Translations under genes and position numbers: made by a program | In this document: one piece after another, positions 24,701-37,300 of the stretch | Numbering within the stretch: position 1 is the first letter of the stretch | How the letters are laid out: every line of letters begins with the position of its first letter | Source: Vanilla planifolia | Taxonomy: Eukaryota; Streptophyta; Magnoliopsida; Asparagales; Orchidaceae | Length of the DNA: 64,000 bases | NCBI GenBank assembly: GCA_023846275.1 | Contig: CM043869.1 | Span: forward strand, 15,099,501 to 15,163,500 | Reading direction: 5' to 3' | Notes under the pieces: model-generated | Told to the model about the DNA's origin: nothing | Database searches by the model: none | The model's input: the letters and a program-made list of their open reading frames with translations, nothing else

Positions 24701-25347
24701 TGAATGTAATCCGAGAGGAAGCACGATGGCAACGCCGGTGGTGGCCGGACGTGAGTGAGACGAATGAGTTTCCTGAGACTCTCCGGTGACTGAGGTACCA
24801 GAAGGCTCGCCGCTTCCACCGGATCATCCACCACGAACATCCCGTCCCTGAGATCCTTCTCTTCGAGGCAAACCCCAGCGCATATCAGAACTACACTCTC
24901 CACCGCCATGGGGAACATTGCTGCTATCCTGTACCCGACGAATCCACCATAACTTACCCCAACGACAGCCCGCAGGCGGTGGACCCCCATCGCCTTCATG
25001 GCTGCCATGAGGCACTCCGCCTGGAAGGCCTCGCCGCGCTCCGATCTGATGGTGGCGGATCCGCCGAAGAAGAGGAGATCAGGGACGTAGAGGTCGAAGC
25101 CGGCACGAAGTAGGGGACGTAGGTAGGGGGCCCACTGCCATTTAGCATTGGCGCCGAAGCCGTGGATGAGCAGAAGAGAGGGGCGGGATTCCGGATTTGG
25201 GGAGCACGGGGACCAGAAGCTGATGACGGTGCGGCCGCTGTCGAGGTCAATGGTGGATGGTCTGAAGCCGGCGGAGAGAAAGGAGCGGCTGTAGCACCAG
25301 TCCCGGTAGGCGGTAAAACTCAGGCAAGGAAAGCGCGACGATGGCAT
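21798..25347 (-). CDS. Alpha/beta hydrolase family protein, four exons
   Basis: Exons 25347-24700, 22568-22476, 22149-22082 and 21981-21798 give an uninterrupted 330-residue protein, the usual length for this plant family. The oxyanion-side motif IHGFGA lies at residues 61-66 and the nucleophile elbow GVSYGG gives Ser132. A VMCTDYVDEK block opens exon 2. The acid is Asp257 in WGEQDQIFP (exon 3) and the base is His286 in SGHAVNLEKP (exon 4), so the triad is complete only after splicing. Introns are 2131, 326 and 100 bp. The first (gtaagt...cag) and third (gttagg...ttag) are GT-AG; the second reads CAG|gcgagt and needs a GC donor. The start is supported by the family-like N-terminus (FTAYRDWCYSRSF). 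There is no signal peptide, so it is probably soluble. The substrate is unknown; relatives are annotated only as hydrolases or esterases. LFFGGS has Gly where relatives often have Asp. Exon 1 is GC-rich, unlike its surroundings. Confidence 0.9.
23735..24050 (-). repeat. LTR and primer-site relic inside intron 1
   Basis: Within the 2.1-kb first intron of the hydrolase gene, minus-strand TGGTATCAAAAC (23746-23735) resembles an initiator-Met primer site. It follows, by 2 nt, an LTR-like edge ending in CTAACA (plus-strand TGTTAG at 23749). The plus-strand block from 23749 has the look of a short LTR, including an AT-rich promoter-like part near 23950-23990, but its other end was not found. The 'ctagatagacaacatcaa' phrase occurs twice nearby (23561 and 23649), about 90 bp apart. 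Element class is uncertain, perhaps Ty1/copia. Confidence 0.4.
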
Positions 25348-25449
25348 CGCGATTGCCTCCCCGGCGAGATTGACGAGAAAGTAACGAGATATGGAGAGAG
25401 GAATTAGGGGCGTAGAGGCGCGGAGCCGGGGACGACGGCATTAGTGTTG

Positions 25450-28180
25450 GGCAGAGGAGTTTGGGACCATTAGATGCTCCGACAAGGGAGGAGAAGACGA
25501 GTGATCTAGAATTTAATTTTTTTTTATTTTAAAATTATTATTTTTAATTACTAGATTTCGATTGTTTATTTTGGAACAAGCTAGTTAAGATTTACATGTA
25601 TTATTACACTTGTGAAACAATTTTTTAATTTAAAAGTATAATATTTTATTAATACTTTATTAAAAAAATCTGAACTGTACCAAAATTGATTGAAATAATA
25701 AATATTCTCTCACAAATTCTTCAATATTTTTCAACATATCATTGCAACTTAAATAAGATATGGTCAATTTAAATTTGTATATGAGCAAATAATTTGCCTA
25801 ATATGATATGTGCATACTATTATTATATGCATATTAAACAAATTTATGTGCACAAATTATTTAAATTATTTATCTTAAATGTGCTTGCTATTGCTATGAA
25901 TTTGAACACAAATTATATGTATATATTATTTAATACATGTATATTAAGTTAACAAAGATATGCATATAAAAAAACTAGTAAATCTTATGAGCTAAATTTT
26001 TATTGAGTATATGTTTGTTTTTGTTGAAGTTCTCTCATGCATATTGGCTTGATCAATCTTAAGCAAGTTCTCTTGTTTAGTTAATAAACATGTGTCACAA
26101 ATCTTCCTGTAGTGTCAACATTTTTTTGTTGCATTAATTGCGAACTTTGTCTTCTACAAAGAACATGATTTAAAAGAGAATGATTGAAGTGATACCATCA
26201 TTAAGAGAATTGAAAAAAATAGTAAGCTTCAATCATCATGAAGAATTAAAAATCACTTATGAGAGGATTTTACTAAGTGTAAAGGACAATGCATCCCTAC
26301 GATTGATGGTCTTGATCGTCACAAGCTTTATTATAGAAATTTAGAATTTTGTAAGCTTTTTTGTATTATCTTACATTTTATATTATTATATGTTTGTATT
26401 TTAATATATCTTAGAATTTGATCATCTAAATAAAGGAATTTTTTGGTGTATTTAGACATGTTTAATAAAGACAAAGTTTCATCACACTTTTAAAATGATT
26501 GACCCAATTGTCCAAGGTATTTATTTAATTGCACAAGATTCATAGGCTTAACCATTCTAAAAAAAATTCAATTAACCCTAAATAGTGAGCTAAGTTTAAC
26601 AAGTATACTTAATTTAATTACTTATTGAGCACTTAGAATCTCCCCCTAAATAAACATGCGTTTTTGAAATATATAAGATGATCTTTATTTAATGAAAGAC
26701 AATGTTTGTTATCTTTTAAAAACATGAATTTCAAGTTATATAAATTATCTTTAATAAAGATGAGTGAATTATCCCAATTTTTCCTAATGACTCAAGGGAT
26801 CTTCCCTTTTCTTGTTAATGATGTGATTTCATTGTAACAACCAATAACAAGACTTGGGTAATCATATTCAATGATATTTGAAGAGTTTTAATATGATTCT
26901 TAAGTGATCATATATGTACACATATATGTACACACATATTTGTGCATGTATGCATATGTTAAACTAATAAATGATTTCAAGAACTTATGAAATTCTTCAA
27001 AGATAATCATTTAAGAGTTGATTTTTAAATTTTTTATTCAAAGGTTTGTTGTGCTTGGCCTTTAATAAGATATTGATTTGAAGACTTGAACTTAAAAAGG
27101 TAATATAATCCTAGATTTACTATATCTTTTGACTTCTAAGCAAATCCTTGCCAAATGAAAGCAAAATTCTTAAGTGAAATTCCATATCTAATATTTAAAT
27201 TGTTTACAACAATTTGAAGTTTTCTTTCATTTGGTTAGAAAATGGATGTTTTTGTTGTTATGAATAAAAGCATCAATGTTTTTTGTTCTCTAAAATTAAA
27301 TTGATGGCATAACCAAATGAGCAAGATTGAGGTCAAATATTGCAAACAAAATCTTCATTAAGTTTTTTTTATAATTTCTAGCTTGAGGTATGACCTTAAG
27401 TTGAGTCTAATTTGCTTGCACAAATATTTCTAATACTTTAGAATGAAAATTTGAGTTATTGTTGGAGTTTTATAACATCAAAATGACCTCAAAAGTAAAT
27501 GTGACTTTGCATTATTCTCTTTGAATAAAATTTGGACATACTTCACATGTATTATGTTTTTATTTGAAGTTGTTTCACAGTTGTGTTTCATCTTATAAAT
27601 AAATTGCATAATGAATGTTATAATTTCAACCTTTATTCAAATTTAAGTCAAAATCTAAGAATTGGTTGCTCCAACTAACCTAAATTCTAGTTAAATCAGT
27701 CCCTTAACCATTCTTCAATGATTCCCATTAATATTTTGGTTTAGTTCTTGTTTCAACAATTACAATGATTTCTTTTCAACATTTATGTTTACTTAAAATT
27801 TAGCATTTTCTAGTTTTAGTTTTACTTTGTTTTTATATGATTTTAGATTTAACATTTGCAATCTAACTGATTAAAAAATATCACTAAGAAAATACTACAT
27901 TACCATCTCTTTGAGCTTGAGAATAAAAAATAATATCACGTCATATGTGCACGTACAATTACTCCTACTCAATTTCTATCAAAATGATATTAAAGAATTT
28001 TGTTGCTATATTACTATTTATTATCAAATGTTAAAGAACACAAATCATAAATCTATATGTTTAACTTCATTTCCCAATTGATTCTACTCAACTACAAGAC
28101 TTACCATCTTTTTACACTTAGTTCAAACTAAATGATTCTTTTATCTTCAAGCTCCAACGATGTTTATTGACATTCTTAAA
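25450..28180. other. AT-rich intergenic DNA with unassigned repeat relics
   Basis: Upstream of the hydrolase gene composition drops at once to very AT-rich. At 26020-26110 the minus strand reads a KICDTCLLTKQ-like run reminiscent of a retroelement integrase zinc region, but it is too short to assign. The rest shows only scattered stops and T-runs. Confidence 0.4.
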
Positions 28181-28189
28181 GATAAGTAA

Positions 28190-29430
28190 AGTACTTTATT
28201 GTCTTAATCAAAGATGTTTTGTATTGAATTTTCTTGTTTGTGTTGAGTTCTCCTCATGCTATGATATTATTGTCATGAAAATTACATATGTTCTTTTAGA
28301 AGATTTGCCTTGATATCTATAAAGGCCAACACAATGATCAATCTAATAGTTATTCATTTAATGTATCAGGTTGATGATATGTAATGGCTTCAAGTCTCCT
28401 AATGCATTAATAACTCCACCATCTCTACAAACTAAAAAGGCCCTTTTAGTCATTTATAATCTTTATAAACCTAAATTACTATCACCACCACTTTGAAATC
28501 CACAACACTTAGAGCCCTCCATTCCATTACACGTTTTAACTACTTTTGAGAGTATTGAGCACTGTATATCGTATAACCAACCAAGTGAGTATGATAATAT
28601 CATAAAATAATTTCTTGCTACTCTTGATGTGTCAAAATCTTCTTTGATTTCTTTTGCTAGTATAGAGATCCACATTATTTTTTTTTATCAATCCTTTTCT
28701 TCGTTTGATTGAATAAGTGGTTAAAGCATTTTATGAGATGTGTATGACCTTACATGTATCAAATTTAGTGGAGAGAGTTTTACATAATGTTAAGCATATA
28801 AAGTTCTTGTTTCATATAATATTTGTTGAGATTTAACTCATTACTCTTCAAAAATAGTTGCACATATATGATTTTTCTTATAATTGTTATTGCTAATCAC
28901 AAAGAAATATAAAATTTATCTCACCTATTGACAAGTGATATAATATGTCTTAATTGAACTAAATAGGATTACAAATAAATGATTCTAATTATGTGTGACT
29001 TAAAAGTATTCCTAATTATTATAGTTTTTTTTTCTCTTTTTATAACATAATTAATAACATTTCATGCAAATTTAATATAAAGTGTAAATAATAAATAAGG
29101 ATGTATATAATAAAAATACAAAATATTATAATAGTATGCTTAATGTTAATAATATAATATATATAATAATAGAACATTTATGAAATATCTAGCATATCCT
29201 ATCCTTATGGAACATGATTGTTGATATCACATTACCTTAAGCTCTCTCTCATATAATGCATGTTAACATGAAACAATATAAGTAGGGGTGTGAATTAATT
29301 ACTAGATTAGCATGAAACAAAAACACCATAGAATTGATATAAAAATGAATTTAAAATATTGCTATATTGAAACAAATGAAAAAGAATAGCATGGTAGTAA
29401 GAATAAGAATATGTTACAATGTAAACGATA
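28190..29430. other. Unassigned relic DNA
   Basis: A minus-strand frame at 28463-28675 (70 codons, contains SKCCGFQSGG) could be a relic, but no family pattern convinced me. AT-rich DNA follows with no frame. Confidence 0.3.
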
Positions 29431-30480
29431 TTAAATCAAATAAGGGATAAAATTAAACACTTGATAAAAAAAAGTGGATTGTTTAATTAGGCACCAGTTG
29501 AGCAAGAAGAGAAAAGAAATACCAAGAACCTTAAGATAGTTAGTGAAAAAAGAAAGATAATTCAGGCAAAGGAGAATGATGGGAAGAAGCTTGATTCGAA
29601 AGAGATAGCACAAAAAATCTCAAGCTTAAAACAAGATTAGTTGAAGCTTTTGTAAATAGAAACAAAATTTTGAAATATCCTTAGAGTTAAGCAAAATGTA
29701 GAAATTTGAAATTTAAATATTTACTATTATTTTTGGTGATTTATTGAATTAACAAAAAATTATTGCATTGGTAAAAAAGAGATATGACTCTTAAAAGAAG
29801 GGAGAAATACTTCAAATTATTGAAGTACAAATGTTAAGAATCAATTACACCAATTTTGTAAAGTTTAGATTTAACTTGTTCATAAAATAAAAATTAAAAC
29901 TTAAAAAATAATAAAATATTATATTAATTATATTTGTAAAGGAAGAAGAAATATTAAAAATATTAAACATAAAAAAATTTCAAAAATTTTATGGCATGTA
30001 GAGCTCATGTATCTTTATTTTAAAATTGGTCAACAAAGTTTTCAGAATTGTTTAGATAAATAATTCAAGAAATATAAAAAGTTATAAGATTCTAGTTAAA
30101 TTTAAATTAAATTTCTTTCCTTTATCTTCTTGAACGCTTAACAAGGCAAGAACAAAGTGACAGAGACTTCATGGAGAGGCGTAACCAAAAGAGGAGGAGA
30201 TGCTTGAGGAGATTGAAGGAGAGAAATGGCAATGAGAGGAAGTATGGACATGCATAGAGACATCTCAAGAAAAGTTATTAAAGGTGACTCGTGTGGCTTG
30301 CATGGCAATGTTGTTGGAGATTCCTTAGGAGAGCTAAAGAAAAAGGAATAATGCAAGCAGCCATGTCGTAGAGAAGGGAAAGTGAAAAAAAATTCTTAAA
30401 GAAAGGTGCAGAAGTTTTGTGGAAGAAAGAAAAGAGAGAGAAAATGATTTGAAAAATTTGTGATGAAACTCATAAGCAAA
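29430..30480 (+). repeat. Purine-rich LTR-leader-like block
   Basis: Two purine-rich passages on the plus strand (29480-29640 and 30130-30470) resemble the leader side of the LTR at 52.5 kb; both share a 'gagcaagaagagaaaa' or 'gagcaagaagaggaaaa' phrase (29502 and 52537). The 72-codon minus-strand frame at 30138-30356 is just the complement of this purine tract. LTR ends were not located. Confidence 0.4.
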
Positions 30481-30912
30481 AAACAATTCCTAAGATATGA
30501 CCACTACGTTGGAAATCAAGATAAGCATATTATATGTCTCTTTATGCATCTAGTTGATGTTTATTGTAATGATCTCTTACAACCCTTTTTATATAGTATT
30601 GATATGTTGGTAGGAAATCTATATAATTAATAATGCAGCTGTTTATTATTTAATGCAGAACAAATTGATTCCCTTTTCAAATGCTATGATTAAAACTCAT
30701 AAATGGGAGATTTGATTTAGATTTCTTGTAATTTGATTTCTATCATACTTATATTACACTTCTTATTGCATTTGGTATCTCTTACATTGCATAGTTGCAT
30801 AAGGAAAAAAAGAAAATATGATGGTAATTTTAAAGGAAAAAATATAGGTTATGTTGAATATAATAAATAACAAGATGAAATTAGTTTTAATTATCCTAAG
30901 AAGAATGAGTTT

Positions 30913-31115
30913 TTATCATGAAAAACCTTAAAACAAAAGGCGAAAACCTAAGGGGTATAAATTTGATATTTTGGAGTTGGGATCTTAATAGATGGTATGC
31001 TAATAAGGAGGAGATTTATAAGGGTACACTTAGTTATATTATTTATTATGAGAAACCTCAAAACAAAGGTAAAAGCTTAAGGGGTACAAATATGATATTT
31101 TGGAGATTGAGTCTT
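30913..31115 (+). repeat. Tandem duplication, about 130-bp period, in an open frame
   Basis: The phrase 'tatcatgaaaaacctt' to 'tttgatattttggag' at 30913-30977 returns at 31047-31105 with about 80% match. Both copies are read in one 68-codon frame (30918-31124), giving two similar peptide runs ending in (L/M)IFW. I see no known domain and consider it repeat-derived. Confidence 0.6.
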
Positions 31116-32039
31116 TTTGGGTGACACATCAATTTGGATGACAATAAAGGTAGAACTAATTTGGAAACAAATATTTTGTTAATCCATGAGTTGGTAATGA
31201 GAATATTGTATTATATAGTAGAATGCTATAAAATCAAAATATTTCTTGGTTAAAATCTTGCATTATTACAACACAAAAGAACAAATGGGTTTATCTAATA
31301 AGAGAAATCTTCAAAATGATTATAAGAAGCATGTGTTTTATGGTTGAAAAAGGTCATGAGATCAATTGAAAATAAAAAAGGCTGAAAAATAAGAAATAAG
31401 AGTTCAAATAAATTCATTGCATTATATTATTGGCATATATACTTATTTTCAATGCTTATTGTGTTATGAATCTCTATGGATGTGATATGAACCTAGTTGT
31501 GGCATGTCTCAAAATGTGTAAGATTTTGTATTAAGATTATATAGTTTTTGTTATTAAGTATGTTTCTATTGGATTACCCTATTTTGGTTTAACATTAAAA
31601 AGTAACATGAATACACTTTATGTAACCCTTGTTGAACAATGAGAAGAGTTAATATCATTAACACTATACTCATTTGCTTTTAAATAGTGATGTATTAAAA
31701 CTATAAATCTTTGACTATATTAATTACTACTATGGTAATAAAATTTACATAAGATATGTCATGAATTTATTTATTTAACTTCTATTACAAGGATACACTA
31801 TTTAGGAAAGAGGTTTTTTTTTCATATTCCATTGCAAAAATTATGTAATAACATGGTTTATTCGTTTATGAAATATAAACTATGGTTTGATTTATTTTGC
31901 AAAAAATTACCTTGTTCAATTGTTTTTAAAGGAAATAAATTTTATGTCAAACAAAATTTCAAAATAAATAATTTCTTTAAATAAAAGAGAATTTAAAAAG
32001 AAAATGAAAATTAAGTGGTGATGCTATAGGGTTGCCACA

Positions 32040-32760
32040 AGGAGATCTTACAAAGTTTTGCATGATATAATAGGGTTGCATGCAAAGGAGAAACTTGTAA
32101 TGTGAATTTATGAGTCTACCGTGACTTATAATAAAATGTAGAATAAAGGATTTCACTACTTATAAAGAAATATGTATGTCCAGGTGATTATTGGACAATC
32201 TGATGGAGGGATTATATTTTTTAATAAAAAACAAAATGAGATAGTGTTTTTATGAGATACTCATTAGATATTCTGATGGTTATCTAATGGGTCTTAGATG
32301 GTTTGATAAGGAGCAATAAGATAATCCAACATAATAGTGTATGACATGTTAAGGGATGATACATAGTATGTGAATTTTGATAAAAACATTCTTAGTCTTT
32401 ATCAAATTCTAATTGAACAATCAAGTGAACATTCAATAAAGATGACATGGTTCCACAAAGTGGATCGAATTGTTTGATGGGGACCTGGAAGTGATCATCC
32501 GAAGGATGGACAAAATTACTAAAGTTTGATGAGTTCTTTAGGGACTTAATTGAGCAAATTAAGAGAAGGAGATCCTGCAAAACATAAAAGAGCATTTAGT
32601 GTATAAATAAATGAAAATTAAAGTTATATGTATGGCTTATGTGTAATTGTCAAAAATAAAGAAGAAAGAGAATGGTATTGAATATACAACTCTTAAATAA
32701 TCAAGTGATTTGACATTAATGTAATCTATGTACGTTTAATATAATGATGCATGTTTATTT
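32040..32760 (+). repeat. Dispersed repeat family A, copy at 32 kb
   Basis: Matches the block at 62700-63480 in the same order and orientation: 'gaaacttgtaat(g/a)tga', an 'aataaag' passage, 'ggtgattat', 'atgctcattagata' or 'atactcattagata', 'gatggttatctaatgggt' or its variant, 'gagcaat(a/c)agata', and a final 'ttgatga' passage. It is likely part of a long LTR. No coding content. Confidence 0.6.
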
Positions 32761-32910
32761 AGTTGACTTAAATAGTGTTAGTGTTGATTTAGAGATGTAT
32801 GAATGGTTGATTCTATGAATATGATAATTTTATATGACATGAATAAATACTTGATGCAAAATAAATTAAACTTTTATTGTGGTCTAATTTAGAGTAGATA
32901 GATTATTTAG

Positions 32911-34306
32911 TGTCCAAAATTATAGTATCGATTATTTAGTGAAGTAGGTGGAAACTTATCGAGTATTAAGCATAAAGTTCTACTAAACAATTTTGTCACA
33001 TCTAATTTCACACATAAACTAGAGAATTAAAAGTAAACTCTATATGAAATATTTTAATAGAAAAAAGAGTAACTCTAACTTTAGATTAACATATAAAAAA
33101 TAAAAGTTATAAAAAGAATTCACATTTTTAGTGATGTTGACTTGTAGTTTTCTTTAAAAATGGTTTGTGGAACAACAAAGATAAAAAAGGGTGACAAGAT
33201 GGAGGTTTTGGTTAGTGGAGAAGTTTGACTAAAAGGGTAACAAGGTGGTCAATTAAGATTTAGAGCCTTTTGTTAAAGAGAGTGATAGTTTAATGGTTTG
33301 ATCAAGAGAATGAAAGTGGACGAGGACTTGAGGTCTGGAGAAGAGGGTGTTTGAGAAAGAGAAAATTGAAGGTCTCTCATATTCGATCCTTATCTCTCAC
33401 AATGAGAGGGTAAGTTGGATCTCTTCAATTAAAGTTGGGTTACTCTTTACTCACAAAAGTAAAAGTATACAAATAAAAAAGAAATTTTATTCATAAACAA
33501 CAATCTTATAATGAGGGAGCATCTCCTATTTATAGATGAATGAGAGCTTAATAACTATGTATGAAAAAAAAGAAAATTAAATATATCTCAAAACATAATA
33601 TATGATAAGAAAAGGAGAATTAAATACTCCATGAAACATGGTCTAAGTATAGAAAAAGATGAATTAAATATACCTTGAAACATAACAAAATATTAAAAAG
33701 ATGAGAAGTCAATATGAAGAAAGACCATCTTTGAGTTAAATAAATAGAATTTTAAAAGAGATATTTAGAATTCTAAAGACATTAACTCCAAATGAATCAA
33801 CTATATTAAATATAAAATATAAAATATAAAAATATAAGAAAAAATTATGACATTAAGAGAGTTATGCAACATGATTATCAGATGGTAACACGATGCAAAA
33901 ATAGATGCCAGCAATGAGCAAAATAGATGATGATGGTCACAAGGTGAGTAACTAGGCAATGGTGAGTGGGTAGGGAGTAACAAGTGATCAATGGTGATTG
34001 TGATTGAGTAGCAGCTGACTAGGTGATGACAAACGACAAGTGATAAAGGGTGAAGTACGCATAAGTTCAAATGAATAGAAACTAACATCGATGATGATAC
34101 AAAGTAGCTGCAAAATATATTAAGATGAATAAAAGTAAAAACATTAGTAAAACTATAGAAAAAATGTACTATAGTTGACCCATATGACTGACAAAGATGA
34201 CTAATCAAAATAGGATTTAGTTCAGACACAACTTTGAGTCCAAATGAAACTGGTGAGAAGTCAACATGTGTGTGCTTATGAGCTAAAGTAAGATAGTCCC
34301 ACATCA
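32911..34306 (-). repeat. Left LTR (sense 3' LTR) of old minus-strand gypsy element
   Basis: The 1396-bp block starts TGTCCAAAATTATAG and ends with the complement of TGATGTGGGACTATC. It aligns over about 1.3 kb with 39599-40815: shared 'gattatttagtg', 'gagggtaagttg', 'cttataatgagggagcatctcc', 'gatgagaagtcaatatg' and others, in the same order. Divergence is high, so the insertion is old. A purine-rich 'ccattaagagga' on the minus strand at 34307-34318 abuts its sense start as expected for a polypurine tract. The 168-codon minus frame at 33801-34307 lies wholly inside it. Confidence 0.7.
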
Positions 34307-37300
34307 TCCTCTTAATGGACGAGAGAGTATAGGTTAGGAAGTATTGGGATGATAGGTATTGTAGTGCTCCAATAGGTGAGGCATAACATGGAATAAGACA
34401 TCATAGGTAAGCTAAGAGTCTTTTATCGAAGGCTTACCCTTCCAGTTTTCAAAGTATACAGTATTTGGTTAGAATTATCTCATAATCTAAAATTTTCTCC
34501 ACATTGTTCTTACTCTTGGGACGAACATGTAGGAATAGGTTCACTCAATATAACAGGAATAAGCTTAAATGACTTACTAGGTATTGGATGTTACACTTTT
34601 TATAGGACTAAATCCTTAACATTAAAAATTATATTAATCCCAAACTCTTATGATAAATCCAACATGTATGTATTAGTTTTTAGTTTTTTAATAATCCTAA
34701 AAGGTCCAGCTCCACATGCTTATAATTTCTTGTAAATTTTGGGAGGACATCATTCTGACCTCACTCTAATTATAACATAGTTTTTTTTTCATAAAATTCT
34801 CTAAACTTTCTATGAAAAACATCTGCTAATTTCATATATCTTTTATTGCTTAGATTAATTTTTTTAGATATTATGTTATATAATAAAGTGACATGAGAGA
34901 AAAGAAGTTGTAGAGGTAAAAGTTTGAAAGTTTACTAGTAAGAGAATAAGATTAATAAGAAATATAGGCTTATTACCATGATAAATTTTGAAGGAACATA
35001 AGCTAATACTATAATTCATGGAATTATTATATGCAAATATTTCTTGTGATAGTAATTAATCCCAAAGCCTAGGTCATTCTCCTATCAAGCTATAAAGAAG
35101 ATTTCTTAGACTATGATTTACTAGTTTCATCTGTCCATCCATTTATGTGTGATAGGACGAAGAAAATTTTAGCTTGGTTCCTAGTAAATATTATAAGGTC
35201 TTTAAAAAATAACTAATAAATCTTATGTCTTAGTCATACACTTTAGTCTTTAGGATACTATGTAATTTAATTATTTAATTAAAAAAATCTTAGCTACATA
35301 GGTAGCAATCGAGGTCTTATAATAAAGAACAAAATGAGCCATTTTAGAGAAAGGATCAATGACTATAAGGATAGAATCATGTCTAGATGGGGTCTTCGAC
35401 AATTTAGGTACAAAATCCATATGTGCTCCTATGACTTTTTAGATATAGGTAGTAGAAGATAAGGTAATTAATCTATATTTGTATATTTTGTAGTAGCACA
35501 TATGTGACATTAGGCTACAATAGATATAATATAATACATTATTCTAGACTAATAAGATCTCTCTAAGACATATTTTAAAAGTTTTATCTCTTCTAAAATG
35601 ATCAGATAATCTTTCAACATATATTTTTCAAATTAAAAAATCTTTTAGTGATAAATTTGAGGTACATAACCTCTTGTTCTTATATAAGTATCTATCTTTC
35701 AAACTAAAATCTCTATATATGAGGATTGGTGTTGATTTAATTTCTTGATAAATTAGCTCAAAGTTAGAAAAATTAAGATATTTATTTTAATTTTTTTTAA
35801 AAATTCAAGATCTTTATAGACAAAATGGTCAATAAGTGAACATATTGACTAAGCAAATTAGCTATTTTGTTTTCTAAGCCAAGCTCATGTTTAATAACAA
35901 AAGTATACTCTCAGATGTACTCAAACTATTTGGCATGCCTATGATAAATTTTATTGACAATAAGTAATGACTCTAATTTCTTAAAGATTAAGCTGACATA
36001 TAATTCTTTTTCATATATAGAATAATTCTTTTTAGCATCATTAAGCTTCTTACTTAAAAAGATAATAGGATGTCTACCTTAACTAATGACACCATTTATC
36101 CTTACTCCTAATGCATTACACATAACCTCAATGATAATAAAAAATTGGGTAGTCTTAGAATAGGTGCTTTGGTTATTACTTGTTTCAATATTTTAAGAGC
36201 TAAGTCTATAGATTTAATCTAAGTAAATTTACTAGATTTGGCACAATCAGTAATCAGTACAATAACAGTATTAAAGTCTTTAATAAATTATCAATAGAAG
36301 ATAGCAAAACCATGGAAACTTCTAACGTCAATAATTATTTTTGAGGTAAGCCACTCCTAATATCCTTGGCTTTACTAGGGTCGATAGATAACTTTTTATA
36401 AGAAACTATGAACTCTAAGAAAGTAGCCTCAAATGTAAAGAATTCATATTTCTTTATATTAGTAAATAAGTGTTTTTTTCTAAGAGTATTGCATTATTTG
36501 TGCAAAAGTTTATGTGATGTTCAATAGATTTGCTATAAATCAAAATATATTATAATAAATCATCCTAAGTATAATTTTAGAACCTAGATCATCAATCTCA
36601 TGAATGTACTTAATGCATTTGATAGCTCAAATGACATAACTAATAATTCATATAAATCATTCTTAATCTTAAGGGTTGTCTTTTATTCACATTACATCTT
36701 AATTCTTACTTAGTGGTAATCACTTTTTAAGTTTATCTTAAAAAATATGGTGGCACATGACATCTTATTTAAAAGATTATTTAATTGGGGAATAGGAAAC
36801 TTATATTTTATTATAATTATTTTAATTGTTTAACTATCAACATATATCCTCCATATTCCATTCCTTTTGGGTGCTAAAAGTGTAAGGATAGCGCATGGAC
36901 TAACACTTTCTCAAATATGCTAACATAGAATAAGCATCTGGGTTTAACCTATAAAAGAGAAGATTGGGTAAGCTTGCCCAAGAACTAGATCAATTATGTG
37001 TTGTTTGTCTCACATGAGAAGTAGAGTGCTAGGTAAATCATCTTAGAAATATCAAAAAAGGTATTTAATAAGGCTTGAATAATAAGTAGTGGGTCTAGTA
37101 AGGTAGTAACTAACTCCTTAATTATATAAAACTAAACCAAGTCTTCTTGATCAAGGGTCTTCTTAACCTCGGATAGTGTGATCAGACTCAAGCCTTTGCC
37201 TTTTCCTTTGCTTTATCCTTATACTAGGACTTTTTTTATAAATTTGTTAGGCTTAAGTTCTTGGGGTTTCTTATGAGGTAGGGTAAGATGTAATGTGATG

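Noticed and set aside
24484..25407. Plus-strand and other-frame minus ORFs over the hydrolase exon 1
   Set aside because: Shadow frames of a GC-rich coding exon; the 25347-24700 frame carries the hydrolase motifs.
33801..34307. 168-codon minus-strand frame starting MMWDYL
   Set aside because: It lies entirely inside the left LTR of the old gypsy element, begins at the LTR end, and the other LTR does not keep it open. Composition is repeat-like.
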